Source of the DNA: Halomonas sp. GFAJ-1
GTDB lineage: Bacteria; Pseudomonadota; Gammaproteobacteria; Pseudomonadales; Halomonadaceae
NCBI GenBank assembly: GCA_002966495.1
Contig: CP016490.1
Coordinates: 744,001-808,000 of the forward strand
Direction: 5' to 3'
DNA: 64,000 nt
The notes beneath the pieces are model-generated. The model did no database searches. It saw only the letters and a program-made list of their open reading frames with translations, and had not been told where the DNA came from. A program made the position numbers and the translations under genes. Positions within the stretch are counted from its first letter, which is position 1. Every line of letters begins with the position of its first letter. This document shows, piece after piece, positions 18,264 through 30,737 of the stretch.

Positions 18264-19502
18264 TCAAAGATTAATAATGGTCTGCAGGAGTTCATCCTGG
18301 GTGCTGATGGTTTGCGAGTTCGCTTGGTAGGCACGTTGTGACACAATCATATCTACCAGCTCACGGGCCAGATCTACATTAGAGGTTTCAATCGCGCTTG
18401 GGGCAATCAGACCACGCAGCCCCGTACCCGGCGCACCGACTAACTCTTGCCCCGACGCGCCTGTAGCACTCCAAAGGTTGTCACCATCAGGCCTTAAACC
18501 CTCAGGGTTACGGAAGCTAACCAACGCAATTTGCCCCGCTGCACGTGACTCTTCGTTGGAGTAGTTGCGCATAATGGTGCCGTCATCTTCAATGGTGACA
18601 CCCACTAACGAGCCTGCCGTATAGCCGTTTTGCGTTATATCGTTAACCGTGGAATTATTTGCAAACTGAGTGGCACCAGCAAAATCCAACGCTACTGTTA
18701 GCTCTTCAAGCTGATCACCATTAAACTCACCATCGTCGAAGGTAAAGCTTGCCTGGCCGCCACCCTCAAGCCTACCGCTGGCATCAAAGTCTAGCGTGGT
18801 AAAACTTTCCACAGTATAGGTACCAGCGCCTTCTGGACCACCGCTCATTCTGAGACCTACGTCCCACTGATTTTCCGCCGCATCAATTTTAGTGAAATAA
18901 AGCGTTAGATTTCGCGCATTACCTTGTGAGTCGTAAATTGTGGCGTTGGTTGAGTATGAGTAATCATTAGACCCTAAACCTGCTAATATTTCTGCTTCAG
19001 TCGGGGCAACCAACTCAGCTTCACCTGCATCTAAGTTTAAAGATATGTCTAACTCAGTAGTCGCACTTGCACCTAAATCATCAGCATCAACTCTAAGGCC
19101 TACAACATCACCACCTGCTTGAACGTTACCCTCTGCATCAGCGGCGTAACCCATAATTTGCGCCCCTTGCGCATTCACCATGCGTCCATCAGCGGTCATG
19201 GTAAGTTGGCCATTGCGTGAGTAGCCTACTTCACCATTGGGCTGCTGAAAGCGGAAAAACCCCTCGCCGGCAATAGCCAAATCCATATTTCGGTTAGTAG
19301 ACTCGATATTGCCTTGACTAAAATTTTGCAACACAGCTGATGTGCGCGTACCTAGACCAATGCGCGACTCAGCAAATACATCGGCAAATTGCACACTAGA
19401 ACTTTTAAAGCCCACGGTTTGGGAGTTAGCGATATTGTTACCAACAGCGCCTAGTTTCTGCTGCTGTGCGTTGAGGCCACTCAGTGCTTGTGAAAAGCTC
19501 AT
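18264..19502 (-). CDS. flgE: Flagellar hook protein FlgE
   Basis: FlgE polymerises into the hook. The 412 residues start MSFSQALSGLNAQQQKL and contain GAVGNNIANSQTVGFKSS; the C-terminus is NVDLARELVDMIVSQRAYQANSQTISTQDELLQTIINL-like, the normal end of hook proteins. The central region is Asp/Glu-rich and variable. It follows flgD after a 58-base gap. Confidence 0.96.
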   Translation of the reverse strand: MSFSQALSGLNAQQQKLGAVGNNIANSQTVGFKSSSVQFADVFAESRIGLGTRTSAVLQNFSQGNIESTNRNMDLAIAGEGFFRFQQPNGEVGYSRNGQLTMTADGRMVNAQGAQIMGYAADAEGNVQAGGDVVGLRVDADDLGASATTELDISLNLDAGEAELVAPTEAEILAGLGSNDYSYSTNATIYDSQGNARNLTLYFTKIDAAENQWDVGLRMSGGPEGAGTYTVESFTTLDFDASGRLEGGGQASFTFDDGEFNGDQLEELTVALDFAGATQFANNSTVNDITQNGYTAGSLVGVTIEDDGTIMRNYSNEESRAAGQIALVSFRNPEGLRPDGDNLWSATGASGQELVGAPGTGLRGLIAPSAIETSNVDLARELVDMIVSQRAYQANSQTISTQDELLQTIINL

Positions 19503-19560
19503 TTTATTCCCCTGAATTTAGCAATGTGATGCGTTATGTGGGGCGCTAAGCGCAACGCAA

Positions 19561-20259
19561 TCAAAGAATTTGTTTAATTTGTTCGAGGGTGACCTGGCCA
19601 TAAATGGCGCCTAGATCCAGACGTACGTCTTGACCCTTCTCTTGCGGCGTTACACCCTGCACCAGGGCATAGTTCAGCGGCTGAGCGCTTACCGCTTCAC
19701 CTTTAGCATCTTTAGCGTTATAGCTAACGCGGTAGTCGCCCGCGGGAAGCGCTTCGCCATTGTTCGTTTTGCCATCCCACTGGAAGGATTCAACGCCTGC
19801 GCTCACACCGCTAACTTCATTGCGATACACTACCTCACCACCGCGACTGCGAATGACGATTTCAACGCTCGCAGCAGGCTTATCAAGCTCAATGCCAAAC
19901 GGCGTAGCAAAGCTATTGCCTTCTTCGTCAACATTTACTTTGACGTTGTTACCCGGCACAAGTACAGCGTTACCAATGAGGCCAGACGCCTGAATCATTT
20001 GAGAGGCGTTCATCTGCTCGGTAATGCCGTTTAGCGTATCGTTGAGCTGCTCGATTCCACTGACCGTATTGATCTGTGCTAGCTGAGACGTCATCTCAGC
20101 GTTATCCATCGGATTAAGCGGGTCTTGGTTTTCAAGTTGAGTAATCAACAGGGTCAGAAAGCTCTGGCGTAGCTCGTCAGATTGACTCTGGCTAAGCTGG
20201 GCGCCGCCTCTACTGCCGTTGATATTGCTGAGCGTGGAGGTATCAATACTGTTCATCAT
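19561..20259 (-). CDS. flgD: Hook assembly scaffold FlgD
   Basis: FlgD is the cap needed for hook polymerisation. It has 232 residues: the N-terminal segment with FLTLLITQLENQDPLNPMDNAEMTSQLAQI is diagnostic, and a FlgD Ig-like/Tudor region follows (VEIVIRSRGGEVV..., FQWDGKTNNGEALPAGDYRV). It starts three bases after the flgC stop. Confidence 0.96.
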   Translation of the reverse strand: MMNSIDTSTLSNINGSRGGAQLSQSQSDELRQSFLTLLITQLENQDPLNPMDNAEMTSQLAQINTVSGIEQLNDTLNGITEQMNASQMIQASGLIGNAVLVPGNNVKVNVDEEGNSFATPFGIELDKPAASVEIVIRSRGGEVVYRNEVSGVSAGVESFQWDGKTNNGEALPAGDYRVSYNAKDAKGEAVSAQPLNYALVQGVTPQEKGQDVRLDLGAIYGQVTLEQIKQIL

Positions 20260-20262
20260 GGC

Positions 20263-20673
20263 TTAGCCCTCACCAAGCGAGAGTGTCTGCATCATCATCT
20301 GCTTTGTTGTGTTGAAAACTTCAACATTGGCCTGATACGAACGCGATGCAGAAATCATATTGACCATTTCATGCACGGGTTCAACATTAGGCTTAGCAAC
20401 GTAGCCCTCTTCATCGGCCGCCGGATGGTTCGGCATGTATACCAAGCGTAGGGGTGAGTCGTCTTCCACCACCTCCGTCACGCGAACACCGCCAACGCCG
20501 TAGCGGTTATTCTGCGCCTGGGCTTGGAACATGACTTGCTTGGCCCGGTAGGTTTCCCCATCTGGCCCAGCAATACTGTCAGCATTGGCCATGTTGCTAG
20601 CGGTAACATTCATACGCTGCGCTTGGGCGCTCATAGCGGAACCCGCAATATCAAACGCTGAAAACATCGACAT
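20263..20673 (-). CDS. flgC: Flagellar proximal rod protein FlgC
   Basis: FlgC is a proximal rod subunit of 136 residues. MSMFSAFDIAGSAMSAQAQRMNVTASNMANADS at the N-terminus and VEPVHEMVNMISASRSYQANVEVFNTTKQMM at the C-terminus are typical. It lies 25 bases after flgB. Confidence 0.96.
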   Translation of the reverse strand: MSMFSAFDIAGSAMSAQAQRMNVTASNMANADSIAGPDGETYRAKQVMFQAQAQNNRYGVGGVRVTEVVEDDSPLRLVYMPNHPAADEEGYVAKPNVEPVHEMVNMISASRSYQANVEVFNTTKQMMMQTLSLGEG

Positions 20674-20698
20674 AGCTTACTCTTCTCCTGTAACTCGG

Positions 20699-21127
20699 TT
20701 ATTCAGGCTGCATCGCGTTTTTCAGCCCTTGAATGCGGCTGTTCGTAATCGTCAGTGCGGCTTGGTAACGAACGGCATTATCGGCAAACTGGGTACGCTC
20801 TCGATCCATATCGACCGTATTACCGTCTAGACTTGGCTGATCCGGGATGCGATACAACAGGTCAGAGCTGCCAGCGCCACGCCAGGCGGGCCCTTGGCCA
20901 GAAAGGTGGCGTTCGGATGTTCGTGACAATGCAACACCGCCGCTCTGCTGCTGAGCAGAGCCGTTGCCTACTGCTTTTTTAAGCTCGCCCGCAAAATCGA
21001 TATCCCGCGCTTTGTAATTAGGCGTATCGGCATTGGCTATATTAGCAGCAAGCACATCGTGCCGTTCGCGCCGTAAGTTCAGTGCCTGCTGGTGGTAATT
21101 AAAGGCGGAACTAAGTTGGTCGATCAT
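20699..21127 (-). CDS. flgB: Flagellar proximal rod protein FlgB
   Basis: FlgB is a proximal rod subunit of 142 residues and the first gene of the flg run. It contains LRRERHDVLAANIANADTPNYKARDIDF and the C-terminal QFADNAVRYQAALTITNSRIQGLKNAM. About 190 bases separate it from the divergent flgA; this gap should hold the early-class promoters, but no confident element was recognised. Confidence 0.96.
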   Translation of the reverse strand: MIDQLSSAFNYHQQALNLRRERHDVLAANIANADTPNYKARDIDFAGELKKAVGNGSAQQQSGGVALSRTSERHLSGQGPAWRGAGSSDLLYRIPDQPSLDGNTVDMDRERTQFADNAVRYQAALTITNSRIQGLKNAMQPE

Positions 21128-21321
21128 GCCGTCCCTCGCTCGCTGAGAGGCAAAAAATAAGTCGGAAATTATTGATGATGAATAATAGGCCCCGCTACGT
21201 CAGCCTAAAGCATGGAACAGCTGCTATTTACACCAGCATTTCGCATGATGCCTAGGGCACTTTTGGACTACACTTCACCGTCGATGTTTATCATCAGCCT
21301 TTATGATTGAGCGATTTATAC

Positions 21322-22053
21322 ATGCCTTACCCATCGCGCCCAGCATCGGGCTGCTTGGCAACTTTCAAACACTTTCTGTTTGTCTGCTTTTTAACCCTTT
21401 GCACCTCCTTACAGGTGCAGGCTAACGACCTAGACACTACTAATCAGTCACTTACTGACGTAGTACAGCAGTTCCTTTACGAGCACTCTCAAGCGCTGGG
21501 TCAAGAAGTTGTCATCGACATATCCCCTCCCTCGCCCCACCTGCCTGCCTGTATAGCGCCTGAACCCTTTTTCCCTAATGCGAACCAAACGCCTATTGGG
21601 CGTGTCTCTATAGGTGTGCGATGTGGCGAAGAACGGCGGCAAGTGCGCTATATTCAGGCTCAGATTGATATCATTGGTAGTTATTCAGTCGCTAGGCACG
21701 ATATCGAACGCGGCACACTGATTACCAGCGATATGTTGAGCCAGCGTGAAGGTAATCTTGGTGACTTGGCGGCTCAAGCGCTCACTGAGCAAAGTGATAT
21801 TATTGGCATGATCGCTCAACGGCCTATCCGTAGTGGTAGCACTTTCCATGCCCACTATCTACAAGCGCCCCATCTAGTTGAAAGGGGACAGCGCGTTACT
21901 GTTATCGCACAAGGGTCGGGCTTTCGTGTATCCCGCGAAGGCGAGGCAATGGCTAATGGTGCCCAAGGTGAACGTATTAGGGTACGCTTCGATACCCGCG
22001 AAATGGTGACAGCGCGCGTGGTTGGGCAAGGCGTACTAATAGTGGATTTTTAA
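21322..22053 (+). CDS. flgA: P-ring assembly chaperone FlgA
   Basis: FlgA is a periplasmic chaperone for FlgI. The ATG at 21322 is preferred to the TTG at 21307. From it the protein has 243 residues, with a signal peptide (hydrophobic core FLFVCFLTLCTSL, predicted cut after VQA about residue 34), then a FlgA N-terminal region and an SAF domain (SVARHDIERGTLITSDMLSQ...) in the C-terminal half. It is divergent from flgB and precedes flgMN, the usual gammaproteobacterial arrangement. Confidence 0.94.
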   Translation: MPYPSRPASGCLATFKHFLFVCFLTLCTSLQVQANDLDTTNQSLTDVVQQFLYEHSQALGQEVVIDISPPSPHLPACIAPEPFFPNANQTPIGRVSIGVRCGEERRQVRYIQAQIDIIGSYSVARHDIERGTLITSDMLSQREGNLGDLAAQALTEQSDIIGMIAQRPIRSGSTFHAHYLQAPHLVERGQRVTVIAQGSGFRVSREGEAMANGAQGERIRVRFDTREMVTARVVGQGVLIVDF

Positions 22054-22062
22054 CGCAGCGCC

Positions 22063-22089
22063 TAAAGTCTTCTCTATACCGGCCGATAG
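22063..22089 (+). promoter_or_regulatory. Sigma-28 (FliA) promoter of flgMN
   Basis: TAAAGTCT, eleven bases, then GCCGATAG: two mismatches to TAAAGTTT-N11-GCCGATAA with exact spacing. It starts ten bases after the flgA stop; initiation would be near 22097, about 40 bases before flgM. A sigma-28 promoter before the anti-sigma-28 gene is the known feedback arrangement. Confidence 0.9.
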
Positions 22090-22138
22090 TTAATATCACA
22101 GCGCATGCCGCCCCAACGTTGACGATGAGGCAAACAAC

Positions 22139-22405
22139 GTGAAAATTGACAATATCAATCCGCTGCTTCGCTCAAATCAAGCCCAGCAGCGTGATGACGT
22201 ACAGAAAGTAAGTGGAGCCAAACCGGTAGAGGCAGCTAGCGCGGCTAAAGAGTCTACGCAGCTTAGCCAATCTCGTGTTGATAGCTCTCAAGATATTGAT
22301 ATGGCAAAAGTGCAGGAAATTCGCGACGCTATTCGAGAAGGCCGTTTAGAAATACGTGCTGATCGCATCGCTGATGGCTTAATTGCTAATTTAAACGAGT
22401 CTTAA
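22139..22405 (+). CDS. flgM: Anti-sigma-28 factor FlgM
   Basis: FlgM holds sigma-28 inactive until it is exported through the finished hook. The 88-residue protein starts at GTG (MKIDNINPLLRS) after a GATGAGG ribosome site. The N-terminal half is disordered, rich in Gln, Ala and Ser; the C-terminal half (DIDMAKVQEIRDAIREGRLEIRADRIADGLI) is the sigma-28 binding region of the family. It lies directly behind a sigma-28 promoter and ten bases before flgN. Confidence 0.95.
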   Translation: MKIDNINPLLRSNQAQQRDDVQKVSGAKPVEAASAAKESTQLSQSRVDSSQDIDMAKVQEIRDAIREGRLEIRADRIADGLIANLNES

Positions 22406-22415
22406 GAGGCGAACC

Positions 22416-22865
22416 ATGAGCCTTGTACGCTTACTCAATGACCAGCAAAACCGCCTTGATGAACTAGTCGCTCTGCTATCTAGTGAGCAAGCACAGCTGA
22501 CTAAAGGCGATATTGATGGCGATGCGCTGACTGACATTGCGCACACCAAACAAGCGCTGCTTGGCGAGCTGGAGCGTATTGAGGTAGTGCGCCGCTCAGT
22601 ACAAAAACGGCTAGGCTATGATGATGGTGCGGCTGGCGCCCTTGCAGCGGCGACTGACGCTAATTGCAAAGCTGCTTGGGAAAGCCTACTGGATAAAAGT
22701 GAGCGTGTTGCTCGTATGAACGAGCTGACAGGCCAAATGCTTACGCTGCGCATGAAACACAACCAGCAAATGCTGGATTACATTCGGCAAATTGCTGAAA
22801 AGACCCTGTATAAGCCTGATGGGCGTAACAATGCTCAACCAGGACGTATTAATGCCTCTGCTTAA
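22416..22865 (+). CDS. flgN: FlgK/FlgL export chaperone FlgN
   Basis: FlgN is the cytoplasmic chaperone that delivers FlgK and FlgL to the export gate. The 149 residues are helical with LVRLLNDQQNRLDELVALLSSEQAQL at the start and LTGQMLTLRMKHNQQMLDYI near the end, both family-like. It follows flgM closely and GAGGCG precedes its ATG. Confidence 0.93.
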   Translation: MSLVRLLNDQQNRLDELVALLSSEQAQLTKGDIDGDALTDIAHTKQALLGELERIEVVRRSVQKRLGYDDGAAGALAAATDANCKAAWESLLDKSERVARMNELTGQMLTLRMKHNQQMLDYIRQIAEKTLYKPDGRNNAQPGRINASA

Positions 22866-22916
22866 GTTTTATACCCTCAGCAATGCCTAGACAACAACTG
22901 TACAACGCGCTTCAAT

Positions 22917-22934
22917 GAGAACCATATTGTTCTC
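22917..22934 (+). other. Hairpin in the SDR gene leader
   Basis: GAGAAC (22917-22922) and GTTCTC (22929-22934) form a perfect six-base stem with a six-base loop, ending 18 bases before the SDR start. There is no T-run, so it is not a clear terminator. Confidence 0.35.
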
Positions 22935-22952
22935 CCTTTCTGGAGCGTATTT

Positions 22953-23693
22953 ATGCTTTCCCATCTTCCAAAAGATTTTATAGCCGTTGTTACTGGCGCC
23001 AGTGGTGGTATTGGTAGCGCAATGGTTAATGCGCTGCTGGCATCAGAGAAAACTGGTGAAGTCATTGCCATCAGCCGCTCTTTCTTAGCATCTGATCATC
23101 CACGCCTAAAATCACTTATTGCAGATATAACTACCGAGCACGGCAGGTCAGTTGTTGCCCAGCAAGTAAGCGGACGCCCAGTCCACTTCTTATTCAATGC
23201 AATAGGTACTCTTCACGACGATAGCCACGGTCTACAGCCTGAGAAACGCCTTGAACAGCTTGATGCAGCTTCTCTTAATCATGTAATGCATATTAATGCA
23301 GCTACCCCTGCGCTATTAATTGCAGCTCTTAAGCCATCATTACAAGGCTCACATCCAGCGATCATCGCTAGCCTCTCGGCTCGTGTTGGCTCGATTACCG
23401 ATAACGGTTACGGGGGCTGGTATAGCTATCGAGCCAGTAAAGCGGCCCATAATATGCTTATGAAAACGGCCTCAATTGAGCTGACTAGACTTAACAAGCA
23501 ATCCATAGTGCTATGCTTACACCCAGGCACTACCGACACTGCTCTTTCAAAACCCTTTCAAGCCCGCGTACCCAATGACAAATTATTCACGCCTGACTTC
23601 GTTGCAGAGCAACTATTGAAGGTTATTTCCCAACGCACCCCAGAAGACACCGGCAGTTTTTGGGATTGGGCGGGTGAAGCCATTGAGTGGTGA
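22953..23693 (+). CDS. Short-chain dehydrogenase/reductase, C-factor-like
   Basis: This is a 246-residue SDR enzyme with the nucleotide-binding TGASGGIGSAM motif at residues 16-26, NAIG (the NAG-equivalent) near residue 85, a catalytic Ser in IASLSARVGSI and YRASKAA (Tyr-x-x-x-Lys). The overall pattern, including GWYSYRASKAALN-like text and an H-P-G-T-T-D-T segment, resembles the C-factor/CsgA-like subgroup; the substrate is unknown. The start has GGAG nine bases upstream. It is alone between flgN and the rRNA terminator, and its stop codon lies inside a short sequence shared with the trailer of the second rRNA operon. Confidence 0.88.
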   Translation: MLSHLPKDFIAVVTGASGGIGSAMVNALLASEKTGEVIAISRSFLASDHPRLKSLIADITTEHGRSVVAQQVSGRPVHFLFNAIGTLHDDSHGLQPEKRLEQLDAASLNHVMHINAATPALLIAALKPSLQGSHPAIIASLSARVGSITDNGYGGWYSYRASKAAHNMLMKTASIELTRLNKQSIVLCLHPGTTDTALSKPFQARVPNDKLFTPDFVAEQLLKVISQRTPEDTGSFWDWAGEAIEW

Positions 23694-23753
23694 GGTGTGG
23701 CATTTCCGGCTCACGATTCTCCCTTCCCCCTTCTTTTTTACCCCTCACGCATA

Positions 23754-23790
23754 AAAAAATCCCCCAAGGCATCAGCCCTGGGGGATTTTT
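23754..23790 (-). terminator. Terminator of rRNA operon 1
   Basis: AAAAAATCCCCC and GGGGGATTTTT form a long stem closed by AGG/CCT around CATCAG. It lies ten bases beyond the 5S gene on the - strand and can also stop the convergent SDR gene. The same hairpin recurs at 60119. Confidence 0.92.
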
Positions 23791-23800
23791 CTTAATAAGT

Positions 23801-23917
23801 GCCTGACGATGACCTACTCTCGCATGGGGAGACCCCACACTACCATCGGCGCTAAGCGGTTTCACTGCTGAGTTCGGCAAGGGATCAGGTGGTTCACGCT
23901 CGCTATGGTCGTCAGGC
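23801..23917 (-). rRNA. rrf: 5S ribosomal RNA (operon 1)
   Basis: Read on the - strand, GCCTGACGACC at the 5' end pairs with the 3' end to close the terminal helix, and the interior contains CCGAACTCAGCAGTGAAACG, typical of bacterial 5S. Ends were set from the terminal pairing and may be off by a few bases. It is identical to the copy at 60166. Confidence 0.95.
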
Positions 23918-24051
23918 GTAACTGGCGATGTATATCATGCTGATGTCGTCGATGACGTGTTTTGTGATCGTCTCTTGTCAGCAAGCGCCTTGGCTTGCTG
24001 CTGCGTATCCGGTTCTCGTTATTACTACGACCAGACCCCTTGGGTGTTATA

Positions 24052-26942
<2,891 letters not shown>

Positions 26943-27251
26943 CTATAACCCGAAGGAGTCTGGATTTCGCAATAATAACGATTGCCGGATACGCTTGAGA
27001 CGTATCACAAAACAATTACGTATAAACACTTCTACGAAGCGTTTATGTCAGCATGATATACATTGTTAAAGAGCGACTGCTATAAGCAGTGATAAACGGG
27101 TCGTGTTTTCAACGTTAAACGAAAAAGAAAGGTCTAAAAGAAAGGTCTTTTCTTCTTTTTTAAGGTGAAAGAGCGTTTATCACTGCTCATCAACAGCATT
27201 CTGATCAGGTAATTCATTGTGAGCGCTTACCGCGAGGAGTGATGCATCGTT
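26943..27251 (-). other. 16S-23S spacer of operon 1, without tRNA genes
   Basis: The 309-base spacer holds no tRNA. It has a boxA-like GCTCTTTAACAAT (27062-27074, - strand) and shares its 23S-proximal 133 bases and 16S-proximal 52 bases with operon 2. A unique 124-base block (27076-27199) lies between. In that block AGCAGTGATAAACG (27085-27098) and CGTTTATCACTGCT (27174-27187) are a perfect 14-base inverted repeat, and AAAAGAAAGGTCT is tandemly duplicated at 27123-27148. Confidence 0.9.
27123..27148. repeat. Tandem 13-base duplication in the rRNA spacer
   Basis: AAAAGAAAGGTCT occurs twice back to back without mismatch, inside the operon-specific part of the spacer. Confidence 0.9.
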
Positions 27252-28784
<1,533 letters not shown>

Positions 28785-28960
28785 AAAATCATTGTGATAC
28801 TTACTCGTTACTTAAGGACTAGCCGAAAGCAACAAAAGCGCATCAAACTTGGCTCAAGGTTCAAACGAATTCATTCAAACTTACGTTTTCATGACCGCTT
28901 GCCTTGATATTTGGTGATTTATCACCCTCATCGGCAAGCGCCCACATGAATTACCTGATC

Positions 28961-28975
28961 AAATTGTTAAAGAGC
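28961..28975 (-). promoter_or_regulatory. boxA antitermination site of the rRNA leader
   Basis: On the - strand this reads GCTCTTTAACAATTT, the boxA element bound by NusB-NusE to prevent Rho termination of rRNA transcripts. A second copy lies in each 16S-23S spacer. Confidence 0.85.
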
Positions 28976-29030
28976 GTTTCGCTAATAACTGGCTTGCCGT
29001 TGAATTGGCTTGCCTCAGCGAGGAAGGCGT

Positions 29031-29058
29031 ATTCTACGCATTTCCTGGTGGTTGTCAA
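29031..29058 (-). promoter_or_regulatory. rRNA promoter proximal to 16S
   Basis: TTGACA, sixteen bases, TAGAAT, followed by ACGCC. A consensus -35, a near-consensus -10 and a GC-containing discriminator are as expected for a strong stable-RNA promoter. Confidence 0.85.
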
Positions 29059-29187
29059 CCGCTGTTTTCAGTGACTGAATTCAGCGAACGAGGCGAGCCA
29101 CAAAACCGCTCTAACCTACTGACAAACCGAAGGTTTTCACCTTCATTCACCGCTGGTAACGCTTGGCGTCCCCGGCAGCGGATGCGT

Positions 29188-29216
29188 ACTTTACGGATTC
29201 GCCGCCGTCTTGGCAA
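29188..29216 (-). promoter_or_regulatory. Upstream rRNA promoter
   Basis: TTGCCA, seventeen bases, TAAAGT, followed by ACGCATCC, which resembles the start region of the proximal promoter. AT-rich sequence directly upstream could be an UP element. Confidence 0.65.
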
Positions 29217-29319
29217 GGGCTATTTTGAAAATACTCGACAATTAATCGCTCTTTGCTCTTATAGCTAATTTGGGCAACAAATTAACGCCACTCCTCTTTA
29301 TACCTCTTGATATAACACG

Positions 29320-30471
29320 CTAGATATCGCGCAGCGAACCCGACACCAGCGAATCCGAACTAATGTCAGCGATACTGCGCGCCCCGGTAAGCGTCATGGC
29401 AACCCGCATCTCCTTTTCGAACAACTCTAGAAGATGAGTAACGCCCGCTTCTCCGGCTGTAGCAAGTGCATAGATAAAGGCACGGCCAATGAGAGCGGTA
29501 TCAGCACCCAGGGCAATCATTCTTACAACATCAAGCCCATTACGCACGCCAGAATCCGCGAGGATAGTCAAATCGCCCTTCACTGCATCAGCAATAGCAG
29601 GCAGTGCCCGCGCAGTAGAAGGAACACCATCGAGCTGGCGGCCACCATGATTAGAAACAACGATACCATCAGCGCCAAAGCGAACCGCATCACGGGCATC
29701 TTCAGCATCGAGTATGCCCTTAATGATCATCGGCCCATCCCATTGCTCGCGAATCCAATCCAAGTCCTTCCACGAAATAGAGGGATCAAAGTTATCCCCA
29801 AGCCAGGCTATATAGTCCTCAAGCTCCGTTGGCTGGCCTCGATAATCAGACACGTTACCCAGGTCATGTGGGCGGCCATGAACACCTACATCCCAAGCCC
29901 AAAGGGGGTGCAACGCGGCCTGCAGCATACGCCTCATAGGCCCGCTCTTACCGCTCATACCTGAATGAGCATCGCGATAACGTGCGCCTGGCACAGGCAT
30001 ATCGACGGTAAAGACCAGTGTTTTAACACCTGCCGCCTTAGCACGTTCCAGCACGTGCTTCATAAAGCCCCGATCCTTCAATACATAAAGCTGGAACCAA
30101 ATGGGCCGATCCACCGCCGCTGCGACTTCAGCAATAGGACATACTGATACAGTAGAAAGCGTAAACGGTATACCTTTCTTAGTCGCCGCCCGTGCCGCCT
30201 GAACCTCGCCACGCCTAGCGTACATTCCTGTTAACCCCACCGGCGCCAAGGCAAGAGGCATCGCCATTTTTTCACCAAACAACTCGGCTTCGAGTGATAG
30301 CGAAGACATGTCCTTCAGCACGCGTTGCCGCAACGCGACACCCGCTAGATCCTCAACATTACGCCGCAGAGTATGCTCTGCGTACGACCCGCCATCGGCA
30401 TAGTGGAAAAGAAAGGGAGGAATACGGCGCTTGGCAGCTTGGCGGTAGTCCGTAGGTGCTGAAATGATCAT
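29320..30471 (-). CDS. lldD: FMN-dependent L-lactate dehydrogenase
   Basis: LldD oxidises L-lactate to pyruvate at the inner membrane and passes electrons to the respiratory chain. The 383 residues follow the E. coli enzyme almost line by line: MIISA..DYR start, PPFLFHY, APVGL.GMYARRGE, STVSVCPI, WFQLYVLKDRGF, and the active-site SNHGGRQLDG with catalytic His275. The C-terminus is about a dozen residues shorter than in E. coli. It is divergent from an LldR-type regulator gene, with an operator between its probable -35 and -10 elements. No lactate permease gene is adjacent. Confidence 0.96.
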   Translation of the reverse strand: MIISAPTDYRQAAKRRIPPFLFHYADGGSYAEHTLRRNVEDLAGVALRQRVLKDMSSLSLEAELFGEKMAMPLALAPVGLTGMYARRGEVQAARAATKKGIPFTLSTVSVCPIAEVAAAVDRPIWFQLYVLKDRGFMKHVLERAKAAGVKTLVFTVDMPVPGARYRDAHSGMSGKSGPMRRMLQAALHPLWAWDVGVHGRPHDLGNVSDYRGQPTELEDYIAWLGDNFDPSISWKDLDWIREQWDGPMIIKGILDAEDARDAVRFGADGIVVSNHGGRQLDGVPSTARALPAIADAVKGDLTILADSGVRNGLDVVRMIALGADTALIGRAFIYALATAGEAGVTHLLELFEKEMRVAMTLTGARSIADISSDSLVSGSLRDI

Positions 30472-30541
30472 GGCAGGCCCTATGCAATAAATAGATGCGC
30501 TATTTATAAATGGTCATCGAAGCGTCGGTGTTAAGCGCCTC

Positions 30542-30570
30542 AGATTAGAATTGGTTTTACCAATTTACAA
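30542..30570 (-). promoter_or_regulatory. Probable lldD promoter
   Basis: On the - strand TTGTAA, seventeen bases, TAATCT. Each hexamer is only a partial match, but the 17-base spacer is exactly the perfect palindrome of operator 1, a layout typical of a repressed promoter. Confidence 0.5.
30549..30565. promoter_or_regulatory. LldR-type operator 1 (lldD side)
   Basis: AATTGGT-TTT-ACCAATT is a perfect 7-3-7 palindrome. It matches the ATTGGT-N3-ACCAAT site known for the PdhR/LldR group of GntR repressors. Confidence 0.88.
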
Positions 30571-30708
30571 AAATTTAGACTCAACATTAGTGAGACACCG
30601 TAGTCGTGTCAAACCAGTATCGTGCTCCAGAGCGTCTTTCGACCATATACTTTAGTTTAAAATCAAATAAACGGTACAATTAGCCATCAACTAGCTAGCC
30701 ATATACTG

Positions 30709-30737
30709 TTGAGACAAACCGCCAAAGCTCTTATTAT
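30709..30737 (+). promoter_or_regulatory. Promoter of the lldR-dctB-dctD operon
   Basis: TTGAGA, seventeen bases, TATTAT: one and two mismatches from consensus with ideal spacing. Initiation would fall near 30744, inside operator 2. Confidence 0.78.

Larger units (their letters stand above)
28785..29319 (-). promoter_or_regulatory. rRNA operon 1 leader and promoter region
   Basis: This 535-base stretch has no gene. Reading in the direction of transcription it holds an AT-rich segment, an upstream promoter (29188-29216), a second promoter (29031-29058), a boxA (28961-28975) and the leader that precedes mature 16S. Nothing else was recognised. Confidence 0.85.

Noticed and set aside
29005..29268. 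Open frame in the rRNA promoter region (+ strand)
   Set aside because: It runs across two rRNA promoters on the other strand and has no coding character.
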